Assembly (NCBI GenBank): GCA_963828405.1
Contig: CAWHEG010000030.1
Span: 310,001-374,000, forward strand
Length of the DNA stretch: 64,000 bases
Direction of reading: 5' to 3'
Origin: JANMJD01 sp963828405
GTDB taxonomy: Bacteria; Actinomycetota; Acidimicrobiia; Acidimicrobiales; Ilumatobacteraceae
Shown: positions 34,703 to 44,645 of the stretch, piece after piece
Position numbering within the stretch: the first letter of the stretch is position 1
How the letters are laid out: the number at the start of each line of letters is the position of its first letter
Position numbers and translations under genes: made by a program
The notes under the pieces: generated by a model
The model's database searches: none
Told to the model about the DNA's origin: nothing
What the model saw: the letters and a program-made list of their open reading frames with translations, nothing else

Positions 34703-35851
34703 TCAGTGGGAGCCGAGCAGGTCGGGGGCGGTGGCCAGCCGGGCGCGATGAAGCCCCTCGGTCGTGGCTCCGCGGGCCGTGACGTCGTCGGGGAGGGTGC
34801 CGTGGCGGATCAGGCTCGCCGCGCAGCGGGCCAGGGCGGGGGCGGTCTGGATGCCGTAGCCGCCCTGGCCGGCCAGCCAGAAGAAGCCCTCGGCCCGGTC
34901 GTCGAACCCGGCGACGGGCACCCTGTCGCGCACGAAGCTGCGCAGACCGGCCCACGAGGAACGGACGTGTCGGGCGTCGATCGTCGTGGCGGCATTGATG
35001 ACCTCGAGGGCACGGGCGATGTCCTGTTCGTCCGGGCGGGCGTCGCACGGTTCCGACGGCACCTCGTCGGCGGGTGAGCAGAGGAACTGCGGGCCCTCGG
35101 GCTTGATGTAGAACGTGCCGTCGAGGTCCCCGACGAGCGGCCACCCGGCGACATCGCCGGCGGTGGCCGGCGCCCCGAGCATGAAGACGGTGCGACGCAG
35201 CGGGTGGATCCCGATCGGTCTGACGCCGGCCCGTGAGGCGACCACGTCGGCCCACGCCCCGGCGGCGTTGACGACCAGCGGAGCGTGGAACGTACCGCCG
35301 GGCGTCTCGACCCTCCAGACCTCGCCGTCGCGCTGCAGCGTGATCGCCGGCGTGGTCAGGTGCACCTCGCCGCCCCTGGCCCGCAGTCCCCGGGTGAAGC
35401 CCTGGTGGATGGCGTGGACGTCCATGTCCATAGCGTCGGGCTCGATCATCGCCTGCTCGGTCCACCCGGGACGGAGCAAGGGGAACATCGCCTCGGCGTC
35501 GCCCGCGGCCACCAGCCGCACGCTGTCGACGAGCGGGGCGACCGAAGCGTGGTGCTCGACCACGGCCTGGCCACGACCCTCGGGGGCGATCCACAGCAGC
35601 GGCCTTGGCGTCATCAGCGGGCGGTCGAAACCGTCGGGCGGGTCGATCAGGAACGACCGGCTGGCAGTGGTCAGGGCCCGGATCACCGGTCCGCCGTAGC
35701 TCTCGAGGAACGCGGCCGCCGAGCGACCGGTCGTGTGCTGCGCCAATGCCGGTTCCATCTCGATCAGCCCGACCCTCCGGTCGGCCGCCAGCTCGTAGCC
35801 GAGCGAGACGCCGGCGATCCCGCCGCCGATCACCACCGCGTCGTAGTTCAT
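34703..35851 (-). CDS. DAO-family FAD oxidoreductase
   Basis: 382 residues. Begins with the dinucleotide fold VVIGGGIAGVSLGYELA, has HTTGRSAAAF for the flavin, VVNAAGAWAD, and the C-terminal AGQGGYGIQTAPAL that closes the FAD site, as in glycine and D-amino acid oxidases and in L-2-hydroxyglutarate oxidase-like enzymes. GGAGGG stands six bases before the ATG at 35851. Substrate not predictable. It is divergent from the small gene at 36005, with 153 bases between. Confidence 0.9.
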   Translation of the reverse strand: MNYDAVVIGGGIAGVSLGYELAADRRVGLIEMEPALAQHTTGRSAAAFLESYGGPVIRALTTASRSFLIDPPDGFDRPLMTPRPLLWIAPEGRGQAVVEHHASVAPLVDSVRLVAAGDAEAMFPLLRPGWTEQAMIEPDAMDMDVHAIHQGFTRGLRARGGEVHLTTPAITLQRDGEVWRVETPGGTFHAPLVVNAAGAWADVVASRAGVRPIGIHPLRRTVFMLGAPATAGDVAGWPLVGDLDGTFYIKPEGPQFLCSPADEVPSEPCDARPDEQDIARALEVINAATTIDARHVRSSWAGLRSFVRDRVPVAGFDDRAEGFFWLAGQGGYGIQTAPALARCAASLIRHGTLPDDVTARGATTEGLHRARLATAPDLLGSH

Positions 35852-36004
35852 CGATTCCCTCCCGGTGCGCGTCGAGGGCGTCATCATGCCTCGCCGCCCA
35901 CCCGGTACGAACACGGACCGTCCGGAGGCGGTTGCCCAGCTTCTAGTGTGGTCCGCCGAGGGGGCGCAGTCATCGCCCCCGGCCCGCCGACGAGGAGCCC
36001 GAGC

Positions 36005-36421
36005 ATGTACGACGAGATGATCCAGGTGTCGCCGAACGACGTCCACCAATCCGGTTGGGTGAAGACGGCGACGGCCGACGGCCAGCAGCAGTACCTGTTG
36101 ACCGGTGTGCTCGTGCCCCGGCTGAAGGGCGGCGCCGGGGACTGGCGCCGCGTGACGCTGCGGGCGGCGATCCCGATCCCCGATCTCGCCGCGGGCCAGC
36201 AGTTCGTCGCCAGCCAGTGGGCGCCGTTCGTGGCGATCGCCGCCGTGGCCGAGGAGCTCGGCGATGCGGTGGCCGGCTGGGCCGTCGACGGTTGCGCGCT
36301 CGACGCCCCGAACACCCCCCAACCGGTGCTCACCCTCGATGTGCAGGCGGCGGTACGCGACGTCAGCGCGTTCCTCCTGCGGGTCAGCTACTCGATCACG
36401 GTGGTCGGTACCTACGCCTGA
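36005..36421 (+). CDS. Conserved-looking hypothetical protein, 138 aa
   Basis: Soluble alpha/beta-looking protein of 138 residues with good G/C third-position bias and GGAG six bases before the ATG. Contains DGQQQYLLTGVLVPRLKGGAGDW and LLRVSYSITVVGTYA. No motif, signal or membrane span that I recognise. Its stop is four bases from the converging stop of the next gene. Confidence 0.6.
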   Translation: MYDEMIQVSPNDVHQSGWVKTATADGQQQYLLTGVLVPRLKGGAGDWRRVTLRAAIPIPDLAAGQQFVASQWAPFVAIAAVAEELGDAVAGWAVDGCALDAPNTPQPVLTLDVQAAVRDVSAFLLRVSYSITVVGTYA

Positions 36422-36425
36422 CCGC

Positions 36426-37709
36426 TCAGGTGTCGCCGGCGGTCGCCGCCGCGGCCCAGTAGCCGACGAGCTTGGCGGCGGCGGTGAGGAAGAGCCGCGA
36501 CGAGCCCGGATCCATCGCCGCGGCGTCGAGGCAGGCCAGCGTGTACTTGGCCAGGTGGGCGTCGTGATGGATCGCGGCGCGGGTGGCGAGCTCCGTGACC
36601 AGTTCGCCCGTGCGGGCGGCGTCGAGGTGCCACGCCGCGGCAACCGCCTCGTCGGGCCCGGTGGCCAACGCCTCGGCGAGGGCGAGCCGGCCTGGCTCGA
36701 TCCGCCCGACACGGGGAGGCCGGGTCGCCAACGAGGCGCGGAACCCCATCACATGGGTGGCGGCGACGGCGAGGGCGCGGTGCGGCTGCGCACAGGCGCC
36801 GGCGACGCCGACAACGGCCTGGGCCATGGTCAAGGCATGGCTCCAGCCGTATGGGGCGTGGGTCGGGGGCTCGGCGAGCATGCACTGTGCGGCGACGCGC
36901 AGCACCGCCCGGCCGCGGGGCCCGACCGGGCCCGGTCCGCAGACCGGTCCGAGGAGGGCCCCGGCCAGCTCGGCCGTGTCGACGCGTGACATCGTCGGGT
37001 GGATGAAGTTGCTCGGCCCCTCGCCGAGCAGTGGAACGGCGGCCAGCGCGGTGGCCATCGCCTCGGCGTCGGTGCCGGGCGAGTTCGCCTGCGGGCCGCC
37101 GGCGCCGATGTCGGCGGCGTCGAACCAGCCCAACCGCCACGTGGGATGACGGCCGAGCTCGCGGGCGAGCGGGCGGATCAGCGCCACCGTCGCGCCGCCG
37201 CGGGGAGCGATCCGGGGGAGCAGCCAGAGGAAGATCGGGGCATGGCCGGCGGCGGCGAGGGAGGGGATCACCGCGTCGGCGAGCAACGCCGTCAGCTGGT
37301 CGGGCAGCAGCGTCGCGCCGATCCGCGCTGCGGTGGCATCGATGCCGTCGAGATCGCCGTCGGCCAGTGCGGCGATCAACGCGGCAGCGGCTTCGGGCGG
37401 CCCGTGGGTGGTGATGGTCGGCGGGTCGGCGACCGCCGGTCCGAAGGCTTCGACCTGGGTGGCAATGTCGGCGATGCGCCGCCGGGCCGCAGCGCGCGAC
37501 GATGTGGCGACCAGCGGGAGGAGTGCCGTTCGGGCCAGCAGTTCCAACGGTGCGTGGAGCACGAACGAGTCGGCCGGGTCCTGGCGGGGGATCGAAACAC
37601 GTCGCGCCGTCCGCTCGACCAGCACATGGTCGGAGTCATGCTCACCGGTGCCCGTTGCGCCACCGGCGCCATCGACCGATGCCGGGGTTCCGGGCGGGAC
37701 AGCCGTCAT
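36426..37709 (-). CDS. Alpha-helical protein of unknown function, 427 aa
   Basis: Ala/Leu-rich soluble helical protein from ATG at 37709. Histidines are spread through short motifs: THGPPEAA, SNFIHPTMSRVD, YGWSHALTMAQA, CAQPHRALAVAATHVMGFR, IHHDAHLAKYTLACLDAA. Such a spread over a helical bundle recalls questin-oxidase-like (DUF4243) proteins, but I cannot confirm this. The C terminus ends YWAAAATAGDT. A real gene by length and codon bias; function unassigned. Confidence 0.55.
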   Translation of the reverse strand: MTAVPPGTPASVDGAGGATGTGEHDSDHVLVERTARRVSIPRQDPADSFVLHAPLELLARTALLPLVATSSRAAARRRIADIATQVEAFGPAVADPPTITTHGPPEAAAALIAALADGDLDGIDATAARIGATLLPDQLTALLADAVIPSLAAAGHAPIFLWLLPRIAPRGGATVALIRPLARELGRHPTWRLGWFDAADIGAGGPQANSPGTDAEAMATALAAVPLLGEGPSNFIHPTMSRVDTAELAGALLGPVCGPGPVGPRGRAVLRVAAQCMLAEPPTHAPYGWSHALTMAQAVVGVAGACAQPHRALAVAATHVMGFRASLATRPPRVGRIEPGRLALAEALATGPDEAVAAAWHLDAARTGELVTELATRAAIHHDAHLAKYTLACLDAAAMDPGSSRLFLTAAAKLVGYWAAAATAGDT

Positions 37710-37776
37710 CCCCGCATGGTATGCGTCCCATTGGCGACCGCTCGACCGAGGCCGAGGCCGCACCACACTCTCACGT

Positions 37777-38772
37777 TCAGTCGACGATGACGATCGCGTC
37801 GCCGATGCGGAGGATGTCGTAGGCGGCCTTCGCATCGGCTTCGAGCAGACCGATGCAGCCACCGGTGCCCTTGGCGCTGCGCAGCGTGGCCCGGCTCACC
37901 GTGTGGACGATCTGATCGCCGATGCAGCCGCCGCCGAACGACAACCCCCAGCGCAGCTTGCGACGGGGGGTGATCGGCTGCTTGTGGCGGATCTCGTAGG
38001 TGCCGGGAAGCGTCTTGGCGCAGTCGGCGAGGGTGCCGTAGCCGCCGACGGCGGGGGCGCTCAGTTCGATGCCACCCTTGCCGCCGATGATCGCCCGCCG
38101 TTCCGACAGATCCATGCACATCGCACGGCGGTAGTCCAGGATGACCGCTTCGCAGCTGCCCCGCGGAGGCTTGGCGGGTTCGGCCGGAGGGGGGACGCAG
38201 ACGCGGTCGCCCGGGTGGATCTGCACGTCGGCCGTCGCTCGGTTGGCGGCGAGGATCGAGCGCAGCCTCACGCCGTTCGCCTCGGCGATCGACGACCACG
38301 ATTCACCGGCGACCACGTCGTGGGTCGCCGCGCACCCGTCGCCCACCCATGGGCCGCCCACCGACGGGCCGCCGGCCGTCGGCTCGTCGGTGGGGGCCGG
38401 GGCATCGGTGGGCGATGGGGCGTCCGTCGCCGATGGAACGCCTGTGGGGGACGGACCGGCGGTCGGGGCCGGGGAGTCGGACGCCGTCGGCACGGCCGGG
38501 CGCGGGCTGTTCGAAGAGGTGGCCACCGGTATGCAGAGGTCCATCCCCGGATGGAGGTCGCTGTCGCGGGTCATGTCGTTGGCGGCGGCGAGCGGGCGGA
38601 TGTAGATACCCGTGGCACGCGAGATCGACGACCAGGAGTCGCCACGCCGAACGACGTAGGTCGAGGCACACTCGACCGTTCCGGCGAGCGCGGCCGATGG
38701 CTGGACGACGACGCCGGTGAGGGCGCTCGCGGCGAGGCTGGCTCGCAGGAACAGTCGGAGATGTCGTCGCAC
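37777..38772 (-). CDS. LysM-containing L,D-transpeptidase
   Basis: 331 residues from GTG at 38772. Signal peptide (about 1-30), first LysM (STYVVRRGDSWSSISRATG), a Pro/Ser/Thr-rich linker, second LysM (ATHDVVAGESWSSIAEANG), then a YkuD domain with the catalytic Cys in GTGGCIGLLEADAKAAYDIL, preceded by His in QIVHTVSR. It should crosslink peptidoglycan stems (3-3 links) or attach proteins in the cell wall. The Cys motif lacks the usual HGC-R form, but spacing fits. Confidence 0.88.
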   Translation of the reverse strand: MRRHLRLFLRASLAASALTGVVVQPSAALAGTVECASTYVVRRGDSWSSISRATGIYIRPLAAANDMTRDSDLHPGMDLCIPVATSSNSPRPAVPTASDSPAPTAGPSPTGVPSATDAPSPTDAPAPTDEPTAGGPSVGGPWVGDGCAATHDVVAGESWSSIAEANGVRLRSILAANRATADVQIHPGDRVCVPPPAEPAKPPRGSCEAVILDYRRAMCMDLSERRAIIGGKGGIELSAPAVGGYGTLADCAKTLPGTYEIRHKQPITPRRKLRWGLSFGGGCIGDQIVHTVSRATLRSAKGTGGCIGLLEADAKAAYDILRIGDAIVIVD

Positions 38773-38844
38773 TGGTCACCCGTTCGTCAGGAAAGGGCAC
38801 CAGTATCCTCCACGCAATGTGTTTAGATCAACGCAGCAGGTGAA

Positions 38845-40062
38845 CTATTCGCGTAAAGACATCGAATAGTTCCTGACAGAGGTTGACGGTCGCTGGGTGA
38901 TCGCCCCCGTCACGCAGAGGACCGGGACGAACAGGATCGCCCATCGGAGTCCGACGCCATCGGCCAGCACACCGAGTGCCAGCGGTCCGATGGTCACTGC
39001 CGCGCCGTTGGCCAGGGCGGCGATCGCCCCGAGTGACACCGCATCGACGTGGCCGGCGCGCCGGTAGAGACGGTCGATGGTCAGCGGGTACAACGGGGCA
39101 CCGCCGAAGGCTGCGATCGACAGGCCGGTGACCTTGGCGGCCAGCCCGGGCCCGAAGCACATCGCCGAGGCGCCGAGGCCGACGGCGACGAACGACAACG
39201 AGATGGTCGCCTCGCCGAGCACGCGCAGCGTGAAGGGCATGACCAGGCGCGAGAGGAAGATCATGATCCCGAACGTCGAGGCGAGCACGGGCGCCAGGCC
39301 GCTCGACGCCCCACCGATCTCCTTCAAGTAGGCGGTTGCCCACACGCCGATCGAGAACTCGGTGAGCAGCGCGTTGGCGAGGAACAGCGAGGGGATCATC
39401 ACCCTGCGCCGGTCGAGCAGGTGGCGCAAGGTGAAGGCCCCATGACGGGCGGTCGGAGGAAGGGCGACCGGTCGGGCCACCTTGATCAACGCGGCGAGCA
39501 CCGTCAGCGTGATCGCCAGGTAGACCGGCCGCCACGACCAACCCGCCGTCAGGGCGAGCCCGACGGCAAGGCTGAAGATCACTCCGGCGATCCCCGGGAT
39601 CCCGTTGATCGCCGCGAACGCCTGCGCGCGCCGCGGGCCGTGATGGTCGTTGATCAGGCCCGGCATGATCATCACGAGCAGTGCGCCGCCGGCTCCGGAC
39701 AGCGCCGTTCCGGCCAGCGTGACGGGCCACACCGGGCCGATGCAGAACAGCGTGACGCCCGCTGCCATCGCCGCGGCGGCGGCCGAGAGCGCCCTGCGCC
39801 GACCGAAGCGATCGACCAACCCGACGCCGCGGATGCCGACGACGATCAACCCGATGCCGAACGTCGAACCGTGGAGCGCCGTCACGAAGCCCGACAGCCC
39901 GAAGTCGCTGCGCAGCTCGCCGAGCACCACCCCCACGCTCAGGCCGGCGACGAGCAGGCAGTACGACAGGGCGGAGGCGGCGCTGAGACGGTCCCAACGG
40001 AACGGCGTCATCAGAGGTTGTTCGCCGGCCACCGTCGTCACCGGCACAGTTGTACCAACCAT
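38845..40062 (-). CDS. Major facilitator superfamily transporter
   Basis: 405 residues with about twelve spans. Loop 2-3 has GLVDRFGRRRAL, a clear MFS A-motif; a cytosolic central loop is rich in Arg/His (ALPPTARHGAFTLRHLLDRRR). Overall like sugar/drug and YbfB or nitrate-related carriers; substrate unknown. ATG at 40062; a GTG just before it is an alternative. Neighbours give no hint. Confidence 0.85.
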   Translation of the reverse strand: MVGTTVPVTTVAGEQPLMTPFRWDRLSAASALSYCLLVAGLSVGVVLGELRSDFGLSGFVTALHGSTFGIGLIVVGIRGVGLVDRFGRRRALSAAAAAMAAGVTLFCIGPVWPVTLAGTALSGAGGALLVMIMPGLINDHHGPRRAQAFAAINGIPGIAGVIFSLAVGLALTAGWSWRPVYLAITLTVLAALIKVARPVALPPTARHGAFTLRHLLDRRRVMIPSLFLANALLTEFSIGVWATAYLKEIGGASSGLAPVLASTFGIMIFLSRLVMPFTLRVLGEATISLSFVAVGLGASAMCFGPGLAAKVTGLSIAAFGGAPLYPLTIDRLYRRAGHVDAVSLGAIAALANGAAVTIGPLALGVLADGVGLRWAILFVPVLCVTGAITQRPSTSVRNYSMSLRE

Positions 40063-40130
40063 CACCCGGTGCCTGGCGTCAGGCTCGGCGCGGTGAGCCG
40101 CAAGTCACCTTCGTGCGACAGGATGGACGC

Positions 40131-40638
40131 ATGGTGACGGAACGACGGCGCAGCGGGGACGGCTTCGTCCGGTGCAGCGACGGCCACGTGCGCTGGGGCG
40201 TGTTCGGCGCCGCCGGAGTGGTGTTCGTGACCGGCACGGGCGCCGCCGCCGCCGTGATGTTGCAGAAGCGTTCACCGTGGTCACACGAGGGGGGGACGTG
40301 GTCGTGTGCCGGTGGGGCGCTCGACGAGGGCGAGTCGGCCTACGAGGGGGCGTTGCGCGAGGCGTCGGAGGAGATCGGTGCCGTCCCGGCGCACCGTGTG
40401 CTCGGCGAGTGGATGTTCGCCCCGGCCACCGACTGGTCGTACACGACGATCGTCGTCGCCGTCGACGCGCGGGTTCGGCGCGTCGATGAACTTCGAGACC
40501 GATGCCGTCGAGTGGGTCCCCGTGCCCGCCGTCGAGGCGCGCCCGCTGCACGCCGGGTTCGCCGCGGCGTGGCCGGCGATCCGCCGGATCATCGAGGACC
40601 GCTGCCGCCCCGTGCGGCCGGGTGACTCCGCGGGGTGA
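40131..40638 (+). pseudogene. NUDIX hydrolase with a single-base frameshift
   Basis: Starts at ATG 40131 (MVTERRRSGDGFVRCSDGHV). The NUDIX box GGALDEGESAYEGALREASEEIGAV matches G-5x-E-7x-REuxEExGu and indicates hydrolysis of a nucleoside diphosphate derivative. After VVAVDAR the frame is lost; reading with one G fewer at the GGG at 40471-40473 gives DARFGASMNFETDAVEWVPV and a natural C terminus ending at 40638. About 168 residues if repaired. Could be sequencing error rather than a true null gene. Confidence 0.75.
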
Positions 40639-40767
40639 GGCTGCGCCGGTGAGGCTGCCCGTCGTCGCCCGGTGGGGCCGCCGCCCGACGTCGCCCGCCG
40701 AGGCCTGCCCGGCGGCGCCACCCCAGCGATGCCGCGGCGGCCCGGTTCGCCGATACCGTCATCGCCC

Positions 40768-41676
40768 ATGTTCCCGGGAATCACCGCGCGTCGTACCGCG
40801 CTCGTCGCCCTCGTCGTCCTTGCCGCTGCATGCGGATCGTCGAACGCCGCCGAATCGACGGCGACCTCCGCCGCTCCGGCGACCTCCGCCGCTCCGGCGA
40901 CCTCCGGCGCTGTGGCAGCGCCGGGGCCCGCCAAGCCGGAGGTGGAGATCCCGGCGACGCTGCCGACGGAGCTGGTGATCACCGACCTGCAGCCGGGCAC
41001 GGGCCACGCCGCCGAGGCGGGTGACAGCGTGATCGTCCACTACGTGGGCGTCCGTTCGGCCGACGGCACCGAGTTCGACAACAGCTACGACGGCGGCCAG
41101 CCGTTCCCGGTCGTGCTCGGCCAGGGCGGGGTCATCAAGGGCTGGGACCAGGGATTGATCGGCGCGCAGACGGGTGGGCGCCGCCAACTCGACATCCCGG
41201 CCGACCTCGCCTACGGCGACCAGCCGCAGGGCGACGTCATCCAGGCCGGCGATGCGCTGACCTTCGTCGTCGACATCGTCTCGGTCGTCCCCAAGGTCGA
41301 TCCGGCCGACGCCCCCCAGGGTGACGTCGAGCCCGCCGTCGGCACGTCGGCCGTGGTCACCGAGGACATCCGGGCGGGTGGAGGAGAGGCGCTGGCCGAG
41401 GGCGACAACGCCGTCCTCCACCTGGTTGCCTACCGTGGTGACACCGGCGTGTCGATCAATTCGACATGGGAATCGGGCCAGACCCAGACCATCCCCGTCG
41501 ACTCGACGCAGACCCTGCCCGGCCTCGTCGAGGGCCTGGTCGGGATGAAGGTCGGCGGGCGCCGCCAGATCATCATCCCGTTCCGCGACGCATTCGGGGA
41601 TGCCGGTAACGACAGCCTCGGGCTGCCCGCGTCGACCGATCTGGTGCTGATCGTCGACCTGCTGGCCACCGCCTGA
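40768..41676 (+). CDS. Tandem FKBP-type peptidyl-prolyl isomerase lipoprotein
   Basis: 302 residues. Signal with lipobox (LVVLAAACGSS, Cys about 22), an Ala/Ser/Thr spacer, then two FKBP domains. The first (about 73-172) is canonical: GDSVIVHYVG, TEFDNSYDGGQPF, GWDQGLIGAQTGGRRQLDIP, LAYG. The second (about 195-300) keeps GLVEGLVGMKVGGRRQIIIP but has lost the FDNS/Tyr elements (INSTWESGQ), so it is probably a binding rather than catalytic unit. Anchored outside the membrane, it should assist folding of exported proteins. Confidence 0.9.
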   Translation: MFPGITARRTALVALVVLAAACGSSNAAESTATSAAPATSAAPATSGAVAAPGPAKPEVEIPATLPTELVITDLQPGTGHAAEAGDSVIVHYVGVRSADGTEFDNSYDGGQPFPVVLGQGGVIKGWDQGLIGAQTGGRRQLDIPADLAYGDQPQGDVIQAGDALTFVVDIVSVVPKVDPADAPQGDVEPAVGTSAVVTEDIRAGGGEALAEGDNAVLHLVAYRGDTGVSINSTWESGQTQTIPVDSTQTLPGLVEGLVGMKVGGRRQIIIPFRDAFGDAGNDSLGLPASTDLVLIVDLLATA

Positions 41677-41773
41677 CCGGCGGAGAACCGGCCACCACGA
41701 CTCGGCTACCGTCCCCCTGGCCGAGCGCCGCAGCGTCCGCGTGCCCGGGAGTGGGAGTTGGAGTGGGAGTGGG

Positions 41774-43123
41774 ATGGGCCAGAAGCTGACCGACGAGACC
41801 GTCGAACTGTTGCAGGCGATGATCCGCAACCGGTGCGTCAACGACGGGACCCCCGAGTCGGGGGGCGAAACGCGCAACGCCGATCTGCTCCGGGCGTTCC
41901 TGGGCGGCACCGGCCTCGACGTCGAGCAGTTCGAGCCGACACCCGGGCGGGCGTCGCTCGTCGCCCGCATCGAGGGCACGGACCCCGACGCACCAAGTCT
42001 CTGCCTGATGGGTCACACCGATGTCGTGCCGGTGAACGAGTCGGGCTGGAGCCGCGACCCGTTCGGCGGCGAACTGGTCGACGGTGAGGTCTGGGGCCGC
42101 GGCGCCGTCGACATGCTCAATCTCACCTCGTCGATGGCCGTCGCCTTCCGTCACCTGGCTCTCAGCGGATTCCGGCCGACCGGGGATCTGATCTACTTCG
42201 CCGTGGCCGACGAGGAGTCCGGCAGCGCTCACGGCATGCAGTGGATGGCCGACCATGCCGCCGAGGCGATCAGCGCCGACTACGTGCTGACCGAGAGCGG
42301 CGGTCAGCACTCCGGGCCGGGTGAAGCGTCGTTCGTCAACGTCAGTATCGGCGAGAAGGGGGTGGCGTGGCGCAGGCTGCGCGTCCGCGGGACACCGGGT
42401 CACGGCTCGACCCCCTTCCGCGCCGACAACGCCCTGATGACGGCCGCCGCCGTGATGCAGCGGATCAACGACTACCGGCCCGACCCCCGCTTCCACGAGT
42501 TGTGGACCACCCAGGTCGAGGGTCTGGGCCTGGCGCCCGAGGCGACGGCGGCGCTGCTCGATCCGAAGCGGATCGACGAGTTCCTCGACGACCTGCCGAT
42601 GCCCGGTCTCGGCCCGTACCTCCACGCCTGCTCGCATACGACGTTCTCGTGCAACACGATCGGCACGGGTTCGCACCAGAAGCTGAAGACCAACGTGATC
42701 CCCGACTGCATCGACGTCGGCGTGGACATCCGCACTCTGCCGGGGGAGGGCCCCGACGAGGTCGACGCCCACCTGCGGGCCGCCCTCGGCGAGCTCTACG
42801 AGCGTGTCGAGGTCGAGGTGATCATGAACGACCAGGCGTCGATCAGCCGGATCGACAACCCGTTGTGGGACAGCGTCTGCCGGGCGATCAACCGCCCGTT
42901 CCCGGTGGCCCGCGCCCTGCCCGACCTCGTCGTCGGCTTCACCGACGCACGGATCTACCGCTCCATGGGGGCGATCGCCTATGGGGCCGGCCTGTTCAGC
43001 CCCGGCCTCGACGCGGCCGAGATGGGCCGGCGTTTCCACGGCAACGACGAGCGTGTCGATGTCGAGTCGCTACGCCTGACCACCCAGTTCTGGATCGACG
43101 TGACCCAGGATCTGCTCGGCTGA
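41774..43123 (+). CDS. M20-family metallopeptidase
   Basis: 449 residues. Zinc and catalytic motifs: GHTDVVPV (His, then Asp), GRGAVDMLN, ADEESGS (the catalytic Glu) and GTPGHGS in the dimer domain. Resembles ArgE/DapE/CPG2 and M20 carboxypeptidases; may act on a dipeptide or N-acyl amino acid. ATG at 41774 lies in a run of GGGAGT repeats (about 41747-41773) that also serves as a purine-rich ribosome site. Cytosolic: no signal. Confidence 0.88.
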   Translation: MGQKLTDETVELLQAMIRNRCVNDGTPESGGETRNADLLRAFLGGTGLDVEQFEPTPGRASLVARIEGTDPDAPSLCLMGHTDVVPVNESGWSRDPFGGELVDGEVWGRGAVDMLNLTSSMAVAFRHLALSGFRPTGDLIYFAVADEESGSAHGMQWMADHAAEAISADYVLTESGGQHSGPGEASFVNVSIGEKGVAWRRLRVRGTPGHGSTPFRADNALMTAAAVMQRINDYRPDPRFHELWTTQVEGLGLAPEATAALLDPKRIDEFLDDLPMPGLGPYLHACSHTTFSCNTIGTGSHQKLKTNVIPDCIDVGVDIRTLPGEGPDEVDAHLRAALGELYERVEVEVIMNDQASISRIDNPLWDSVCRAINRPFPVARALPDLVVGFTDARIYRSMGAIAYGAGLFSPGLDAAEMGRRFHGNDERVDVESLRLTTQFWIDVTQDLLG

Positions 43124-43151
43124 GTCGGGCGTCAGGCCGGTTCGGCGGCGT

Positions 43152-44552
43152 TCATGCGCCGTCGACGCCGTCGGCGTCGAAGGCGTCGATCAGTGCGAGC
43201 AGCGCATGCTCGACGACCTCGCCGAGCGCCGGGTGGATCCACACCTGGCCCGTCGCCATCTCGTCGACGGTCGAACCGAGGTGCATGCCCTGCACCAGCA
43301 GCTGGACGAGGATCGAGGCCTGGTAGCCGATGATGTGGGCGCCGAGCAGGCGTCGCGTCGAGCGGTCGCCGACCAGCTTGGCGAAGCCTCGGCTGTCCTC
43401 CAACGCCCATCCGTAGGCCGCCGAACCGTAGGGCTGGGTGATCACCGCGACATCGCCGGCCGCCGCCCGGGCCTCGGCCTCGGTCATCCCGACGGCTCCG
43501 ATCTGGGGACTGCTGAACACCGCGTGGGGCGCCGGGCGGCGGTCGAACGGGCGTAGGTCGTCGGGGTGGAGGAGGTTGTGGCGCACCACTCTTGCCTCAC
43601 CGTTGGCCATGTGTTTGAGCTGGTGGCGACCGTTGATGTCGCCGAGTGCCCACACGCCCGGACTCGTCGTCCGGCCGAACTCGTCGACGCGCACGTTGCC
43701 CCGCTCGTCGACCTCGATCCCGGCGGCGCTGGCGCGCAGCTCGTCGCCGTTGGCCATCCGCCCGGCGGCGACGAGCAGTTCGTCACCCTCGACGAGATGG
43801 TCGCCCGAATCGCATCTCAGGCGCATGGCGATTCCCTCGGCGGTCATGTAGACCCGTTCGATGTGCGAGCCCAGGTGGAGGTCGAACCGTTCGTGGGCGA
43901 TCTCGGTGAAGCGCACCGATACGTCGCGATCCTCGGCACCGAGCAGCCGGTGGCCGCGGTTGACAATCGTCACCCGCGACCCGAGCGAGCGGAAGACATG
44001 GGCCAGCTCGGCGGCGATGAACCCCCCGCCGAGGATCACGAGATGTCGTGGCTGGTGGGCGATGCGCAGGATCGTGTCGCTGGTGTGGAACGCAACGGTG
44101 TCGAGGCCGGGCACGTCGGGGATGAACGAGCGGGCGCCGGCGGCCAGCACGATGCGGTCGGCGGTGATCGTGCTGCCGGCGACGCGCAGGGTCCGCTCGG
44201 CGACGAAGCGGGCCTCGGCCTCGTAGACGTCGACGTTGGACAGGCTGTGGCGATACGCCCGACCCGACTCGGCGATCGGGTCGATGCGGCCGAAGACGCG
44301 CTCGACGATGGCCGGCCAATCGGCGCCGTTGAAGCTGGCGTCGACCCCGTAGCGGCCGGCGGAGGCCGCGCTCTCGGCCACGTCAGCGGCGTAGATCAAC
44401 ATCTTCGAGGGGATGCAGCCCCGGTTGAGACACGTGCCGCCGAAGGTCGAGCGCTCGATCATCGCGATCCGCCACCCGTCCATCTCGGGGCCGATGATCG
44501 AGTTGCCCGAACCGGCGCCGATGATGATCAGGTCGTAGCGGTCCGCGGTCAC
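43152..44552 (-). CDS. mtr: Mycothione reductase
   Basis: 466 residues from GTG at 44552. FAD fold IIIGAGSGNSIIG, redox-active disulfide GGTCLNRGCIPSKM, NADPH domain VILGGGFIAAELAHVF, and a C-terminal interface ending GQVWIHPALGEVVEHALLAL with the catalytic His-Glu pair. GSGNSI at the first loop and the HTSDTILRI, AYGWALED and IGYQAS blocks match mycobacterial Mtr rather than lipoamide dehydrogenase. It regenerates mycothiol from its disulfide with NADPH, keeping cytosolic thiols reduced, and is the best taxonomic clue in the window. Divergent from the aldolase, 93 bases away. Confidence 0.92.
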   Translation of the reverse strand: MTADRYDLIIIGAGSGNSIIGPEMDGWRIAMIERSTFGGTCLNRGCIPSKMLIYAADVAESAASAGRYGVDASFNGADWPAIVERVFGRIDPIAESGRAYRHSLSNVDVYEAEARFVAERTLRVAGSTITADRIVLAAGARSFIPDVPGLDTVAFHTSDTILRIAHQPRHLVILGGGFIAAELAHVFRSLGSRVTIVNRGHRLLGAEDRDVSVRFTEIAHERFDLHLGSHIERVYMTAEGIAMRLRCDSGDHLVEGDELLVAAGRMANGDELRASAAGIEVDERGNVRVDEFGRTTSPGVWALGDINGRHQLKHMANGEARVVRHNLLHPDDLRPFDRRPAPHAVFSSPQIGAVGMTEAEARAAAGDVAVITQPYGSAAYGWALEDSRGFAKLVGDRSTRRLLGAHIIGYQASILVQLLVQGMHLGSTVDEMATGQVWIHPALGEVVEHALLALIDAFDADGVDGA

Positions 44553-44645
44553 CCGAGCAGCCTGCCAGATCGCCGCCGGCCGGCCGGGACCGCCGACGAC
44601 CCCCGGGGTCCCGACTTCCCCCGTTCGACGGGCTAGAAACTCGGG

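Noticed and set aside
44605..44625. GGGGTCCCGACTTCCCCC resembling a DevR box between mtr and the aldolase
   Set aside because: Arms are in the wrong order and do not form GGGAC-N4-GNCCC on either strand.
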